Assembly: GCA_964648705.1 (NCBI GenBank)
Contig: CAZYOI010000005.1
Location: 1 to 19,739, forward strand
Direction: 5' to 3'
Origin: CAZDXV01 sp964648705
GTDB lineage: Bacteria > Patescibacteriota > Minisyncoccia > Minisyncoccales > GWA2-38-27
Length of the DNA: 19,739 nt
How positions within the stretch are numbered: position 1 is the stretch's first letter; every line of letters begins with the position of its first letter. The translations under genes and the position numbers were made by a program. The notes under the pieces were generated by a model. That model searched no databases, was not told where the DNA came from, and was given only the letters and a program-made list of their open reading frames with translations. Below are positions 1-5,431 of this stretch, one piece after another.

Positions 1-60
1 GGACAAGGGGTTTTCTTTTTTGATACGGCTTGGTAATATATTAGTGGATGAGGCTGAATT

Positions 61-138
61 GCCTGCGGTTACGGCTTCAGGCGGCTGAAATCTGTAAACT
101 GTTGCTCTGCGGATTTCCAACGGTTACGGCTTTTGGAA
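61..138 (+). repeat. Twin hairpins with an identical 12-nt loop
   Basis: Two short inverted repeats enclose exactly the same loop, CGGTTACGGCTT. The first is GCCTG (61-65), loop 66-77, CAGGC (78-82). The second is TTCCAA (115-120), loop 121-132, TTGGAA (133-138). The stems differ in every position compared, yet both remain fully paired, while the loop is invariant. That is the pattern expected of a structured RNA or a protein-bound hairpin rather than a simple duplication. The last eight bases of the loop, TACGGCTT, also occur at 24-31 without an obvious stem. The pair lies 130-200 bases upstream of the DGR template repeat on the same strand, so it could be the 5' part of the TR transcript. 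Function is unknown. Confidence 0.6.
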
Positions 139-261
139 GAGTTATCAGCAATTTACAAAAAATAAATATACTTGGTGCAAGATATTAGGGCATATCAAGG
201 TGCCGAATAAGATACAACCCTGAGAGCATTCAAAGGGCGGTGGCAGAGAAGATATTTTGTA

Positions 262-404
262 CATTTGGTTCGCGGTGGCGGAATCCGAACGGCAACCTGG
301 ACGTTCCGATTCTCAACTGGAACGGTCTGAAGCGCGACCTGAACCTCAATTGGTTCGAGAATGACTGGAACGAGAACTGCCGGTTCGCGGGCGTTCGCAA
401 GTTT
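262..404 (+). repeat. DGR template repeat (TR), approximate limits
   Basis: In the frame beginning at 240 this stretch reads as the C-terminal end of a lectin-fold variable region. It has ten AAC/AAT asparagine codons in about 33 codons (281-377), in patterns such as NWNG, LNLNW and NDWNEN, followed by CRFAGVRK. Adenine-rich AAY codons at would-be variable positions are the hallmark of a DGR template, because adenines are the bases mutated during reverse transcription. The frame has a TAG stop at 186-188 and no lectin domain upstream, so this is a template and not a target gene. The GC-rich 3' end (about 380-404) is the likely IMH* end. A 9-bp direct repeat GGTTCGCGG (267-275 and 382-390) flanks the core. 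Exact limits need the VR, which is outside the window. Confidence 0.8.
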
Positions 405-412
405 CTTTGTTT

Positions 413-437
413 CCCGCCTTTTTGGGCGGGTTTTATT
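413..437 (+). terminator. Terminator-like hairpin just after the TR
   Basis: CCCGCC (413-418) pairs with GGCGGG (425-430) across a T-rich loop and is followed by TTTTATTT. This has the form of an intrinsic terminator for plus-strand transcription. It lies about 10 bases after the TR and immediately beyond the stop codon of the minus-strand avd gene. On the minus strand it is not followed by a T tract, so it should not terminate avd. It may instead be a structural element of the TR RNA. Confidence 0.6.
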
Positions 438-810
438 TCAAAGATTTTATCCAGCCGCCAATCATTTTTCCTATTTCGTCTAGTTTTTGAGATAGATTTA
501 TATATTTTTTATTATCTAAAGCTTTTATTTCCCAAGCTACTTGGAGAAAAAACTTTAAAAGGTCTAGTTTTACAGAAGCTTTAGTTAAGCAGATCAGTTT
601 TTCAGCTTTACTTAAGTGAGTAGCTTTAACGGTAAATTCTATTGTTTCTGTAAACAAGGAATCTATTTTAAAACCCAAAGTATAGCGAGAGGGTTTGGGC
701 AAATGGACAATGTATTTATGCCAAAGCTTGTAAGCATCTATCAGCTTTTGAATAATATTTAAAGCTGATCGGGGGTTAAAGGAATAATTATGAGAATTAA
801 ACTTGGTCAT
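433..810 (-). CDS. avd: DGR accessory variability determinant, four-helix-bundle protein (Avd-like)
   Basis: This 125-aa protein matches the Avd / 23S rRNA-intervening-sequence four-helix-bundle family. Visible hallmarks are LPKPSRYTLGFKI (residues 37-49), the basic helix TKASVKLDLLKFFLQVAWE (76-94), and KALDNKKYINLSQKLDEIGK followed by GGWIKSLK at the C-terminus. In DGRs, Avd forms a positively charged oligomer that binds the RT and the TR RNA and is needed for mutagenic homing. The only plausible start is ATG at 810, without a clear Shine-Dalgarno, and there is a weak TATATC -10-like sequence about 9 bases upstream. The gene is oriented against the RT and overlaps its 5' end by 21 bp. In the classic Bordetella phage arrangement avd and RT are co-directional, so this layout is unusual. 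The family assignment is secure; the start is less so. Confidence 0.88.
   Translation of the reverse strand: MTKFNSHNYSFNPRSALNIIQKLIDAYKLWHKYIVHLPKPSRYTLGFKIDSLFTETIEFTVKATHLSKAEKLICLTKASVKLDLLKFFLQVAWEIKALDNKKYINLSQKLDEIGKMIGGWIKSLK
740..769. promoter_or_regulatory. Perfect 9-bp inverted repeat before the RT gene, possible operator
   Basis: ATCAGCTTT (740-748) and AAAGCTGAT (761-769) are perfect inverted repeats separated by 12 bases. The half-sites are 21 bp apart, two helical turns, as in many dimeric repressor operators. The spacer contains a TAATAT -10-like hexamer (753-758), so a bound protein would block transcription of the RT. The element begins to end 20 bases upstream of the RT start codon and lies inside the first codons of the opposing avd gene. 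An RNA hairpin role is equally possible. Inference only. Confidence 0.4.
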
Positions 811-1785
811 AGGTTTGAAGATATAGTTAGCGTTGATAACCTGCTTTTGGCTTGGAAAGAATTTATTAAAGGAAAAAAGGGAAAAGAAGATGTCCGGGAG
901 TTTTCTTTTAACCTTATGAATAATGTTTTAAAGCTCCATTCGGACCTCAAAAAGAAAAATTATAGTCACGGCGGTTATTACGCTTTTAATATCTCAGATC
1001 CCAAACCTAGAAATATACATAAAGCAAAAGTGAGGGACAGATTGGTTCATCATGCCGCATACAGGATTTTGTATCCCTTTTTTGATAAAACTTTTATTGC
1101 TGATTCCTATTCTTGCCGCTTGGGCAAGGGAACTCATAAAGCTCTTAAAAGATTTGTCTCCTTTAATTATACAGCAAGCAAGAACAACACCAAAACCTGC
1201 TGGTTTTTAAAATGCGATATTAAAAAGTTTTTTGCCAGTATTGATCAATTAACCTTAATTGAAATTCTGGAGAGATACATATTAGATGAAGACATTGTCT
1301 GGCTCTTAAAAGAAATTATATCTAGTTTTAATTCTGTAAAACCCGGAAAGGGCCTTCCTCTTGGGAATCTCACATCCCAGCTTTTCGTTAATATCTATAT
1401 GAACGAATTTGACCGGTTTGTTAAGCACTGTCTTAAAATGGAATATTATATAAGGTATGCAGACGACTTTGTAATATTAAGCAGAAACAGACAGCAGTTT
1501 TTAGAATTGATTCCTCAGATATCAAACTTTTTGGATAAAGAGCTTAAATTATCTCTGCATTCCGATAAAACGGCTGTTAAGACAGCGGCTTCAGGCATAG
1601 ATTTTTTGGGATGGATTGTTTTTACAGATCACATGGTTCTTCGAACAAAAACAAAAAGAAGGATAATAAAGAGAATAGATAATAACTTTGATGAAAAAGG
1701 TCTTAATTCTTATTTCGGTTTTCTCAAACATGGAAACGCTTTCAAATTAAAAGAAAAGATTATAAGATCTATTTATGAATTTTAA
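790..1785 (+). CDS. DGR reverse transcriptase
   Basis: This 331-aa reverse transcriptase is full length for the DGR clade. It would copy the TR RNA into adenine-mutagenised cDNA for transfer into a variable repeat. Visible motifs are KCDIKKFF with the first catalytic aspartate (D143), LPLGNLTSQ (189-197), YADD with the catalytic aspartate pair (223-226), HSDKT (257-261) and FLGW (272-275). The GNLTSQ motif, in place of the QGxxxSP of group II intron RTs, is the DGR signature, and no maturase or endonuclease domain follows. The N-terminal finger region (residues 1-110, including the VRDRLVHH stretch) also fits. Start ATG 790 has AAAGGA 6 bases upstream. The gene is AT-rich compared with the downstream purF-like gene, consistent with acquisition by transfer. 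Its 3' end overlaps the alkyltransferase gene by 11 bp. Confidence 0.95.
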   Translation: MRIKLGHRFEDIVSVDNLLLAWKEFIKGKKGKEDVREFSFNLMNNVLKLHSDLKKKNYSHGGYYAFNISDPKPRNIHKAKVRDRLVHHAAYRILYPFFDKTFIADSYSCRLGKGTHKALKRFVSFNYTASKNNTKTCWFLKCDIKKFFASIDQLTLIEILERYILDEDIVWLLKEIISSFNSVKPGKGLPLGNLTSQLFVNIYMNEFDRFVKHCLKMEYYIRYADDFVILSRNRQQFLELIPQISNFLDKELKLSLHSDKTAVKTAASGIDFLGWIVFTDHMVLRTKTKRRIIKRIDNNFDEKGLNSYFGFLKHGNAFKLKEKIIRSIYEF

Positions 1786-2059
1786 AGAAAAAGTCTTTGA
1801 AATTGCAAAAAATATTCCTCAAGGAGAAATTCTGACGTATAAGGATGTAGCTAAGAAAGCAGGTTCTCCCGAAGCTTTTAGGGCTGTAGGAAATGTTTTG
1901 AATAAAAACAAAGATCCTAATGTTTCCTGCCACAGGGTAATAAGGAGTGATGGCAGAGTAGGGGGATATAGCAAGGGGAAAAGAGAAAAGATAAGGTTAC
2001 TAGAAAAAGAAGGGCTTTTTATAACAAAAGACAAAGTTTACTTTTTTAAAAAAGTATGA
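1775..2059 (+). CDS. MGMT/Ogt-type DNA alkyltransferase, single domain
   Basis: This 94-aa protein corresponds to the C-terminal DNA-binding and active-site domain of O6-alkylguanine-DNA alkyltransferases. It shows IPQGEILTYKDVAKKAG (residues 14-30), the helix with the arginine finger FRAVGN (35-40) and the active-site segment SCHRVI (51-56). Cys52 is present, so unlike the Atl proteins, which carry Trp or Ala here, it could transfer alkyl groups. The usual Pro before Cys is Ser. DGRVGGY and a short basic C-terminal tail complete the fold. It lacks the N-terminal domain of Ada/Ogt. The start lies inside the last codons of the RT (11-bp overlap), so the two are probably translationally coupled. 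Whether it works with the DGR or is ordinary repair is unknown. Confidence 0.85.
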   Translation: MNFKEKVFEIAKNIPQGEILTYKDVAKKAGSPEAFRAVGNVLNKNKDPNVSCHRVIRSDGRVGGYSKGKREKIRLLEKEGLFITKDKVYFFKKV

Positions 2060-2110
2060 TAATAAAAAAGTGGCTCTTTGAAAATATTCTAACTAAGAAA
2101 GGAGAGCGAA

Positions 2111-3505
2111 ATGGCAGGGATTGCGGCTGTGAGCGCAGAATCTGGGGTGCCGAAAGAGAGGTTTGCCTCCACTTTTGCCCATCAGATCTGGTATCAGCAG
2201 CACAGAGGAGAGAGATTCTCCGGAGCAGCTGTCTTAGAGGAAGGATCTATTAGAGGTTCTTGCAGAGAGGGGCTTTTCAGGTCCAATTTTCATATGGAAG
2301 AGCTGAGGGGGAGCGCCGGGATTGGCTACTGCGGTCCGGAAGAGGAGCCCTTTGAGGGTCATTCCAGATTTGGAAAGTGGTCTGTCTGTTTTTGCGGCAA
2401 TATTATAAACAGGGGAGAACTTCGCCGGGAGCTCGGCGAAAAGGGGATTGCTTTCAGAAAAGAAGGGGATGCCGAGCTGATTATGGCGATTGTCTCTCAA
2501 AAAGAGAGCATTGTCGAGGGATTGAAGTTTTTGGCTGAAAAAGCAAAAGGTTCTTACTCTCTTCTGCTTCTTACCCCCCGGGGGATTTACATTGCTGTTT
2601 CTCCTGACGGAAGATGGCCTCTTGTTCTGGGAAGGAAAGATGGAAAGATTGTTGTGGCCACAGAAACTGTCGGTTTCAGGAACTTCGGCTTTGAGATTGA
2701 CCGGGATCTGTACCCCGGAGAGATAGGCCTTCTCAAAGACGGAGATTGGCAGACAAAAGCTGTTGTTAAAGGGAAAATCCAAATCTGTTCTTTTCTCTGG
2801 GCCTACACCACTTTTCCTAATTCTGTCTATTACGGAGTTTCCTCTTCTATGGCAAGAAAGAGACTGGGAGCCGCTTTAGCCCGAAAAGATATTGCGGAGG
2901 GATTTATCCCCCATTTGGCTATGCCGGTTCCGGACTCCGGAAGGCACCATTTTATAGGATACCTTCAGGAATATCTCAGGGCTATGATGAGAGGACTCAT
3001 TAACAGAGTTCCTCTGGCTGAAGAGCATCTTTTGAGATACAGATTCTCGGGCAGGAGCTTCACTCGCTCCACCCAGGAAAAAAGAGAGAAAGAGGCCTTT
3101 GGGAAAATCGTGGAGGGAGGAGATTCTCTTGACGATATAAGGGAGATGCTTGATATTTTCCGCGAAGTTTACGGAGACGATCTTTTAAGGCTGATTATTT
3201 CTGTTTTGGAAGATTCTGTTGTTCGGGGCACCCAGATGGAGCAGAATCTCGTTCCCAAGATTAGAGATATGGGCTTTAAAGAGGTTCATATCAGAGCTTC
3301 GTTTCCGGAGTTGAAGTCCTATTGTCCCTGGGGAAATACGACCAAAAAAGGAGAAGTTTTGGTTTCCCGTTATCCCTGCCTTGAAGATAGAAGAAAAGCT
3401 TTGGGTGTTGACAGCTTAAGATACAACAGCGTGGATGATCTTGTTAAGGCCATAGGTCTTCCCAGAGAAAATCTCTGTCTTGACTGCGCTCTTCTTTCCG
3501 AGTAA
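2111..3505 (+). CDS. PurF-like amidophosphoribosyltransferase homologue lacking the glutaminase cysteine
   Basis: This 464-aa protein has the layout of PurF: an N-terminal Ntn-type class II amidotransferase domain (about 1-230) and a C-terminal type I phosphoribosyltransferase domain. Recognisable pieces are QQHRG (29-33), the VPDSG motif, RSFTRSTQEKRE (PurF: RTFI.PTQ..R), the PRPP-loop equivalent VLEDSVVRGTQ (365-375; PurF has VDDSIVRGTT) and the closing GVDSLRYNSVDDL. The start ATG 2111 has a good Shine-Dalgarno, GGAGAG, so the N-terminus MAGI is real. The nucleophile Cys of MCGI is replaced by Ala. The oxyanion NGNL motif is CGNI, and the GHVRYST arginine motif is also lost. Glutamine hydrolysis should therefore be absent. 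No purine genes are nearby. It could use free ammonia or have a different function. Confidence 0.8.
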   Translation: MAGIAAVSAESGVPKERFASTFAHQIWYQQHRGERFSGAAVLEEGSIRGSCREGLFRSNFHMEELRGSAGIGYCGPEEEPFEGHSRFGKWSVCFCGNIINRGELRRELGEKGIAFRKEGDAELIMAIVSQKESIVEGLKFLAEKAKGSYSLLLLTPRGIYIAVSPDGRWPLVLGRKDGKIVVATETVGFRNFGFEIDRDLYPGEIGLLKDGDWQTKAVVKGKIQICSFLWAYTTFPNSVYYGVSSSMARKRLGAALARKDIAEGFIPHLAMPVPDSGRHHFIGYLQEYLRAMMRGLINRVPLAEEHLLRYRFSGRSFTRSTQEKREKEAFGKIVEGGDSLDDIREMLDIFREVYGDDLLRLIISVLEDSVVRGTQMEQNLVPKIRDMGFKEVHIRASFPELKSYCPWGNTTKKGEVLVSRYPCLEDRRKALGVDSLRYNSVDDLVKAIGLPRENLCLDCALLSE

Positions 3506-3508
3506 AGC

Positions 3509-3535
3509 AAAAACCACCTTCCGAGGTGGTTTTTT
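3509..3535. terminator. Bidirectional intrinsic terminator
   Basis: AAAAACCACCT (3509-3519), a TCCG tetraloop of UNCG type (3520-3523) and AGGTGGTTTTTT (3524-3535) form a strong hairpin with A/T tracts on both sides. It serves convergent transcription: the purF-like gene from the left and the rplT operon from the right. The rplT stop codon (3534-3536) overlaps its arm. Confidence 0.9.
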
Positions 3536-3884
3536 ATTCTTCTTTCGCCTTCTCTGCTATCTTTTTGAATATTTGAGGATGTTCTTTCGCTATTTGAGAC
3601 AATACTTTTCTGTTCAGTTCTATTTTTTTCTCTTTTAGATTATGGATAAGCTTGTTGTAGGAGATTCCCTCTTTTCTTGCCGCAGCGTTTATCTGCGTCT
3701 GCCAGAGCCTTCTTTTGTTCCTCTTTTTGTTCTTTCTGTCTCTGTAAGCGTGAGTCCAGGCGTGCTGAAGGGCTTCCTTGGCAGCTTTGTATTTGGATTT
3801 TCTTGCCCACCTAAAGCCCTTGGCTTGTTTTAAAACCTTTTTCCTTCTTTTTCTTGCTGTTTTTCCCCTTTTTACTCTGGCCAT
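3534..3884 (-). CDS. rplT: 50S ribosomal protein L20
   Basis: This 116-aa protein has the standard L20 length. The N-terminus MARVKRGKTARKRRKKVLKQ and the segment FRWARKSKYKAAKEALQHAW are diagnostic, followed by the globular domain with NAAARKEGISYNKLIHNLKE. L20 is an early 23S rRNA-binding assembly protein of the large subunit. It follows rpmI by 35 bp in the conserved infC-rpmI-rplT order. In other bacteria L20 represses this operon by binding its leader. Here the leader of infC is the short tail after tmRNA, so classic leader control is not evident. Confidence 0.98.
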   Translation of the reverse strand: MARVKRGKTARKRRKKVLKQAKGFRWARKSKYKAAKEALQHAWTHAYRDRKNKKRNKRRLWQTQINAAARKEGISYNKLIHNLKEKKIELNRKVLSQIAKEHPQIFKKIAEKAKEE

Positions 3885-3919
3885 GTTATATGATTATATC
3901 TTACAGAAAAAAGCTTTGC

Positions 3920-4105
3920 TTATTTCTTTAATTCATTTTTAATCCTTTTAGCTTCTCCAGGAGAAAGCTCCACCCATTTTCTGAGCTTCCTTTTCTTCTT
4001 TCCTGATTTCTTGGCCCTTAAATGGTCCTGTCCGGTGGGCCTTCTCAGGATTTTTCCTTTTTTAGTTATCTTAAACCTCTTTTTTATCGATTTTCTGGTT
4101 TTCAT
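3920..4105 (-). CDS. rpmI: 50S ribosomal protein L35
   Basis: This 61-aa, very basic protein has the L35 pattern: MKTRKSIKKRFKITKKGKI, then HLRAKKSGKKKRKLRK and a C-terminal LSPGEAKRIKNEL. It is part of the 50S subunit. The start overlaps the end of infC by 35 bp and has no clear Shine-Dalgarno, which suggests that ribosomes finishing infC re-initiate on rpmI. The length is close to the family norm of about 65 residues. Confidence 0.97.
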   Translation of the reverse strand: MKTRKSIKKRFKITKKGKILRRPTGQDHLRAKKSGKKKRKLRKWVELSPGEAKRIKNELKK

Positions 4106-4613
4106 TTTTGTCCGGGGCTATAATCATAGTCAGTCCCCTTGGCTTCTTTTTTAATTCTCTTTCTATTTTAATAGGGGTTAGCTGCTTTAGCATTTCAACG
4201 AATTCATTCACTTTTTCTCTGGCATGACCCTGAAGGGCTTTTTCTCTTCCTCTCAGCCTCATTTCGATTCTCACCTTGTCTCCTTTTTTGAAGAATTTGG
4301 CTGCCTGTTTTGCTCTGGTTTCCATATCATGCTCTGATATGTTGAATCCCAGCCTGATCCCCTTAAGCTCTCCTCCTTTGTGGTGCTTGGCCTGTTTTTC
4401 CTTTTTTTTCTGCTGGTAGGCGTATTTGCCGTAATCCATTATCTTGCAGACAGGAGGATCCGCCTTGTCTGTCACCTGGATTAAGTCTAAACTGCGATCC
4501 TTTGCCATTTGGATCGCTTTTTCTTTTTCCATCACTCCGATCTGCTTGCCGTCTTCTCCTATCACTCTTACCTCCTTGGCTCTTATTCTATTGTTTGATA
4601 TTGGTTTCTTAAT
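4071..4613 (-). CDS. infC: Translation initiation factor IF-3, probable AUU start
   Basis: IF-3 binds the 30S subunit and checks start-codon pairing. The clear homologous region includes RIRAKEVRVIGEDGKQIG, LDLIQVTDKADPPVCKIMDYGKY and the C-terminal domain with RLGFNISEHDMETRAKQA. The conserved N-terminal segment lies upstream of the first usual start codon, GTG 4565. Reading back, the frame stays open to ATT at 4613 (I-KKPISNNRIRAKE), with TAA four codons further upstream. AUU is the known rare start of infC in other bacteria, and the result is 180 aa, the usual length. No good Shine-Dalgarno precedes ATT, which begins 17 bases after the tmRNA 3' end. A truncated form from GTG 4565 would be 164 aa. 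Confidence 0.93.
   Translation of the reverse strand: MKKPISNNRIRAKEVRVIGEDGKQIGVMEKEKAIQMAKDRSLDLIQVTDKADPPVCKIMDYGKYAYQQKKKEKQAKHHKGGELKGIRLGFNISEHDMETRAKQAAKFFKKGDKVRIEMRLRGREKALQGHAREKVNEFVEMLKQLTPIKIERELKKKPRGLTMIIAPDKNENQKIDKKEV
4570..4577 (-). promoter_or_regulatory. Perfect internal Shine-Dalgarno inside infC
   Basis: AAGGAGGT (minus strand, 4577 to 4570) is followed four bases later by the in-frame GTG at 4565. It encodes the conserved Lys-Glu-Val of IF-3, so it may be coincidental. It would nevertheless make an efficient ribosome entry site for a short IF-3 form lacking 16 residues. Confidence 0.45.
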
Positions 4614-4630
4614 AGTCTTAAATTATCTTG

Positions 4631-4967
4631 TGGAGACGGAGGGATTGAACCCTCGTCCAAAAGACTTATTTCTTCAATTCTACAGACATATCCTGTTTTT
4701 ATGAGATAGAAGCTTTAAAACAGGCAAAAAACTCCTATCTTTGCCTCTTTTGTTTCAATAATTATTATGAGGCCGTAATAATTATCTATCCTGATGATTT
4801 GATACCTGGGACTGATTATCAGGAGTCTTCAGGCAGGCACAGCTTTTAAGCTAAAGCTAAAGCTGGTTGTTTAAATAACTTGGCAGTTATTTAGTTTTCC
4901 AGTTTTACGAGATAGAGCTCGGTCCGCCTTGAAGCAATAATTTCTTTTGTCGAAACAATTCATCCCC
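4631..4967 (-). ncRNA. ssrA: Transfer-messenger RNA (tmRNA)
   Basis: The 5' end GGGGATG (4967-4961) pairs with CGTCTCC (4638-4632) to form the acceptor stem, with discriminator A at 4631. The conserved GTTTCGAC follows the 5' end, and the T arm GAGGG-TTCAAT-CCCTC lies next to the 3' acceptor strand. The tag reading frame appears to resume at GCC (4884), after CTAAATAACT, and encodes AKLFKQPALALA, ending TAA (4848-4846). The alanine and leucine tail resembles known degradation tags. The 3' CCA is not encoded and must be added. The T loop is six bases rather than seven. tmRNA with SmpB rescues ribosomes stalled on mRNAs without stop codons. The smpB gene is directly upstream and overlaps by 8 bp. 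No convincing -10 element lies at the right distance from 4967, so the 5' end is probably made by processing. Confidence 0.97.
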
Positions 4968-5406
4968 TTTTTAAAGTTCTTCTTATTTCCCTTTCTGCCT
5001 CTCTTTTCTTTATCTTCTCCCTTTTGTCTTCTTTTTTCTTTCCTTTGGCTGTTGCGAATTCGAGCTTTATTCTAGCATTTTTAGTATAGACTTTCAAGGG
5101 TATCAAGGTCAAGCCCTTTTCTTTCGTCTTTCCTATCATTTTCTTTATTTCTTTTTTGTGTAAAAGAAGCTTCCTTGACCGGTTAGGATTGTAATCTTCA
5201 GGAGCGTTGGCCGGCTGATAGGGGGGGATAGAAGCTCCTATTAGATAGGGTTCTTGGTCTTTTAAGACAACATAAGAGCCCTTCAGGCTCATTCTGCCTG
5301 ACTTTGTTGACTTTACCTCCTGGCCCGTCAGAACCATTCCTGCTTCAAATTTCTCTATTATCTGGTAGTCGTAGGAGGCCTTTCTGTTTTCGGCTAAAAC
5401 CTTCAT
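4960..5406 (-). CDS. smpB: SsrA-binding protein SmpB
   Basis: This 148-aa protein binds tmRNA and takes it to stalled ribosomes. Visible SmpB features are the N-terminal LAENRKASYDYQI, the stretch GMVLTGQEVKSTKSGR, the tail of the OB fold with KGLTLIPLKVYTKN, and the basic C-terminal helix GKKKEDKREKIKKREAERE that enters the mRNA channel. The length is normal. The last codons, AGG GGA TGA, lie within the first eight bases of ssrA, so maturation of the tmRNA 5' end would remove the stop codon from a joint transcript. The start ATG 5406 is preceded, six bases upstream, by an extended -10 element. Confidence 0.97.
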   Translation of the reverse strand: MKVLAENRKASYDYQIIEKFEAGMVLTGQEVKSTKSGRMSLKGSYVVLKDQEPYLIGASIPPYQPANAPEDYNPNRSRKLLLHKKEIKKMIGKTKEKGLTLIPLKVYTKNARIKLEFATAKGKKKEDKREKIKKREAEREIRRTLKRG

Positions 5407-5412
5407 ACTTTT

Positions 5413-5421
5413 ATTTTACCA
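5413..5421 (-). promoter_or_regulatory. Extended -10 promoter of smpB-ssrA
   Basis: The minus strand reads TGG-TAAAAT (5421-5413), followed by six bases and then the ATG. The predicted start of transcription is the A of the start codon, so the mRNA would be leaderless. The -35 region is weak, as is typical when the TGn extension is present. Confidence 0.6.
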
Positions 5422-5431
5422 GGAAATGAGA

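Noticed and set aside
2..88. Short open frame at the left edge, ending TGA at 86-88, possible C-terminus of an upstream gene
   Set aside because: Only 28 codons, with no recognisable sequence, and it covers the first hairpin. It could be the end of the DGR target, but there is nothing to support that.
240..584. Open frame of 114 codons through the TR
   Set aside because: It reads through the TR and the terminator hairpin and into the antisense of avd. There is no lectin domain upstream and a stop lies at 186-188. The Asn-rich part is explained by the TR.
2234..2782. 182-codon open frame opposite the purF-like gene
   Set aside because: Antisense shadow of a clear gene, with no ribosome-binding site and no family resemblance.
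4444..4704. Plus-strand open frame opposite infC and the tmRNA 3' end
   Set aside because: Shadow of infC and ssrA; the hydrophobic translation is an artefact of the opposite strand.
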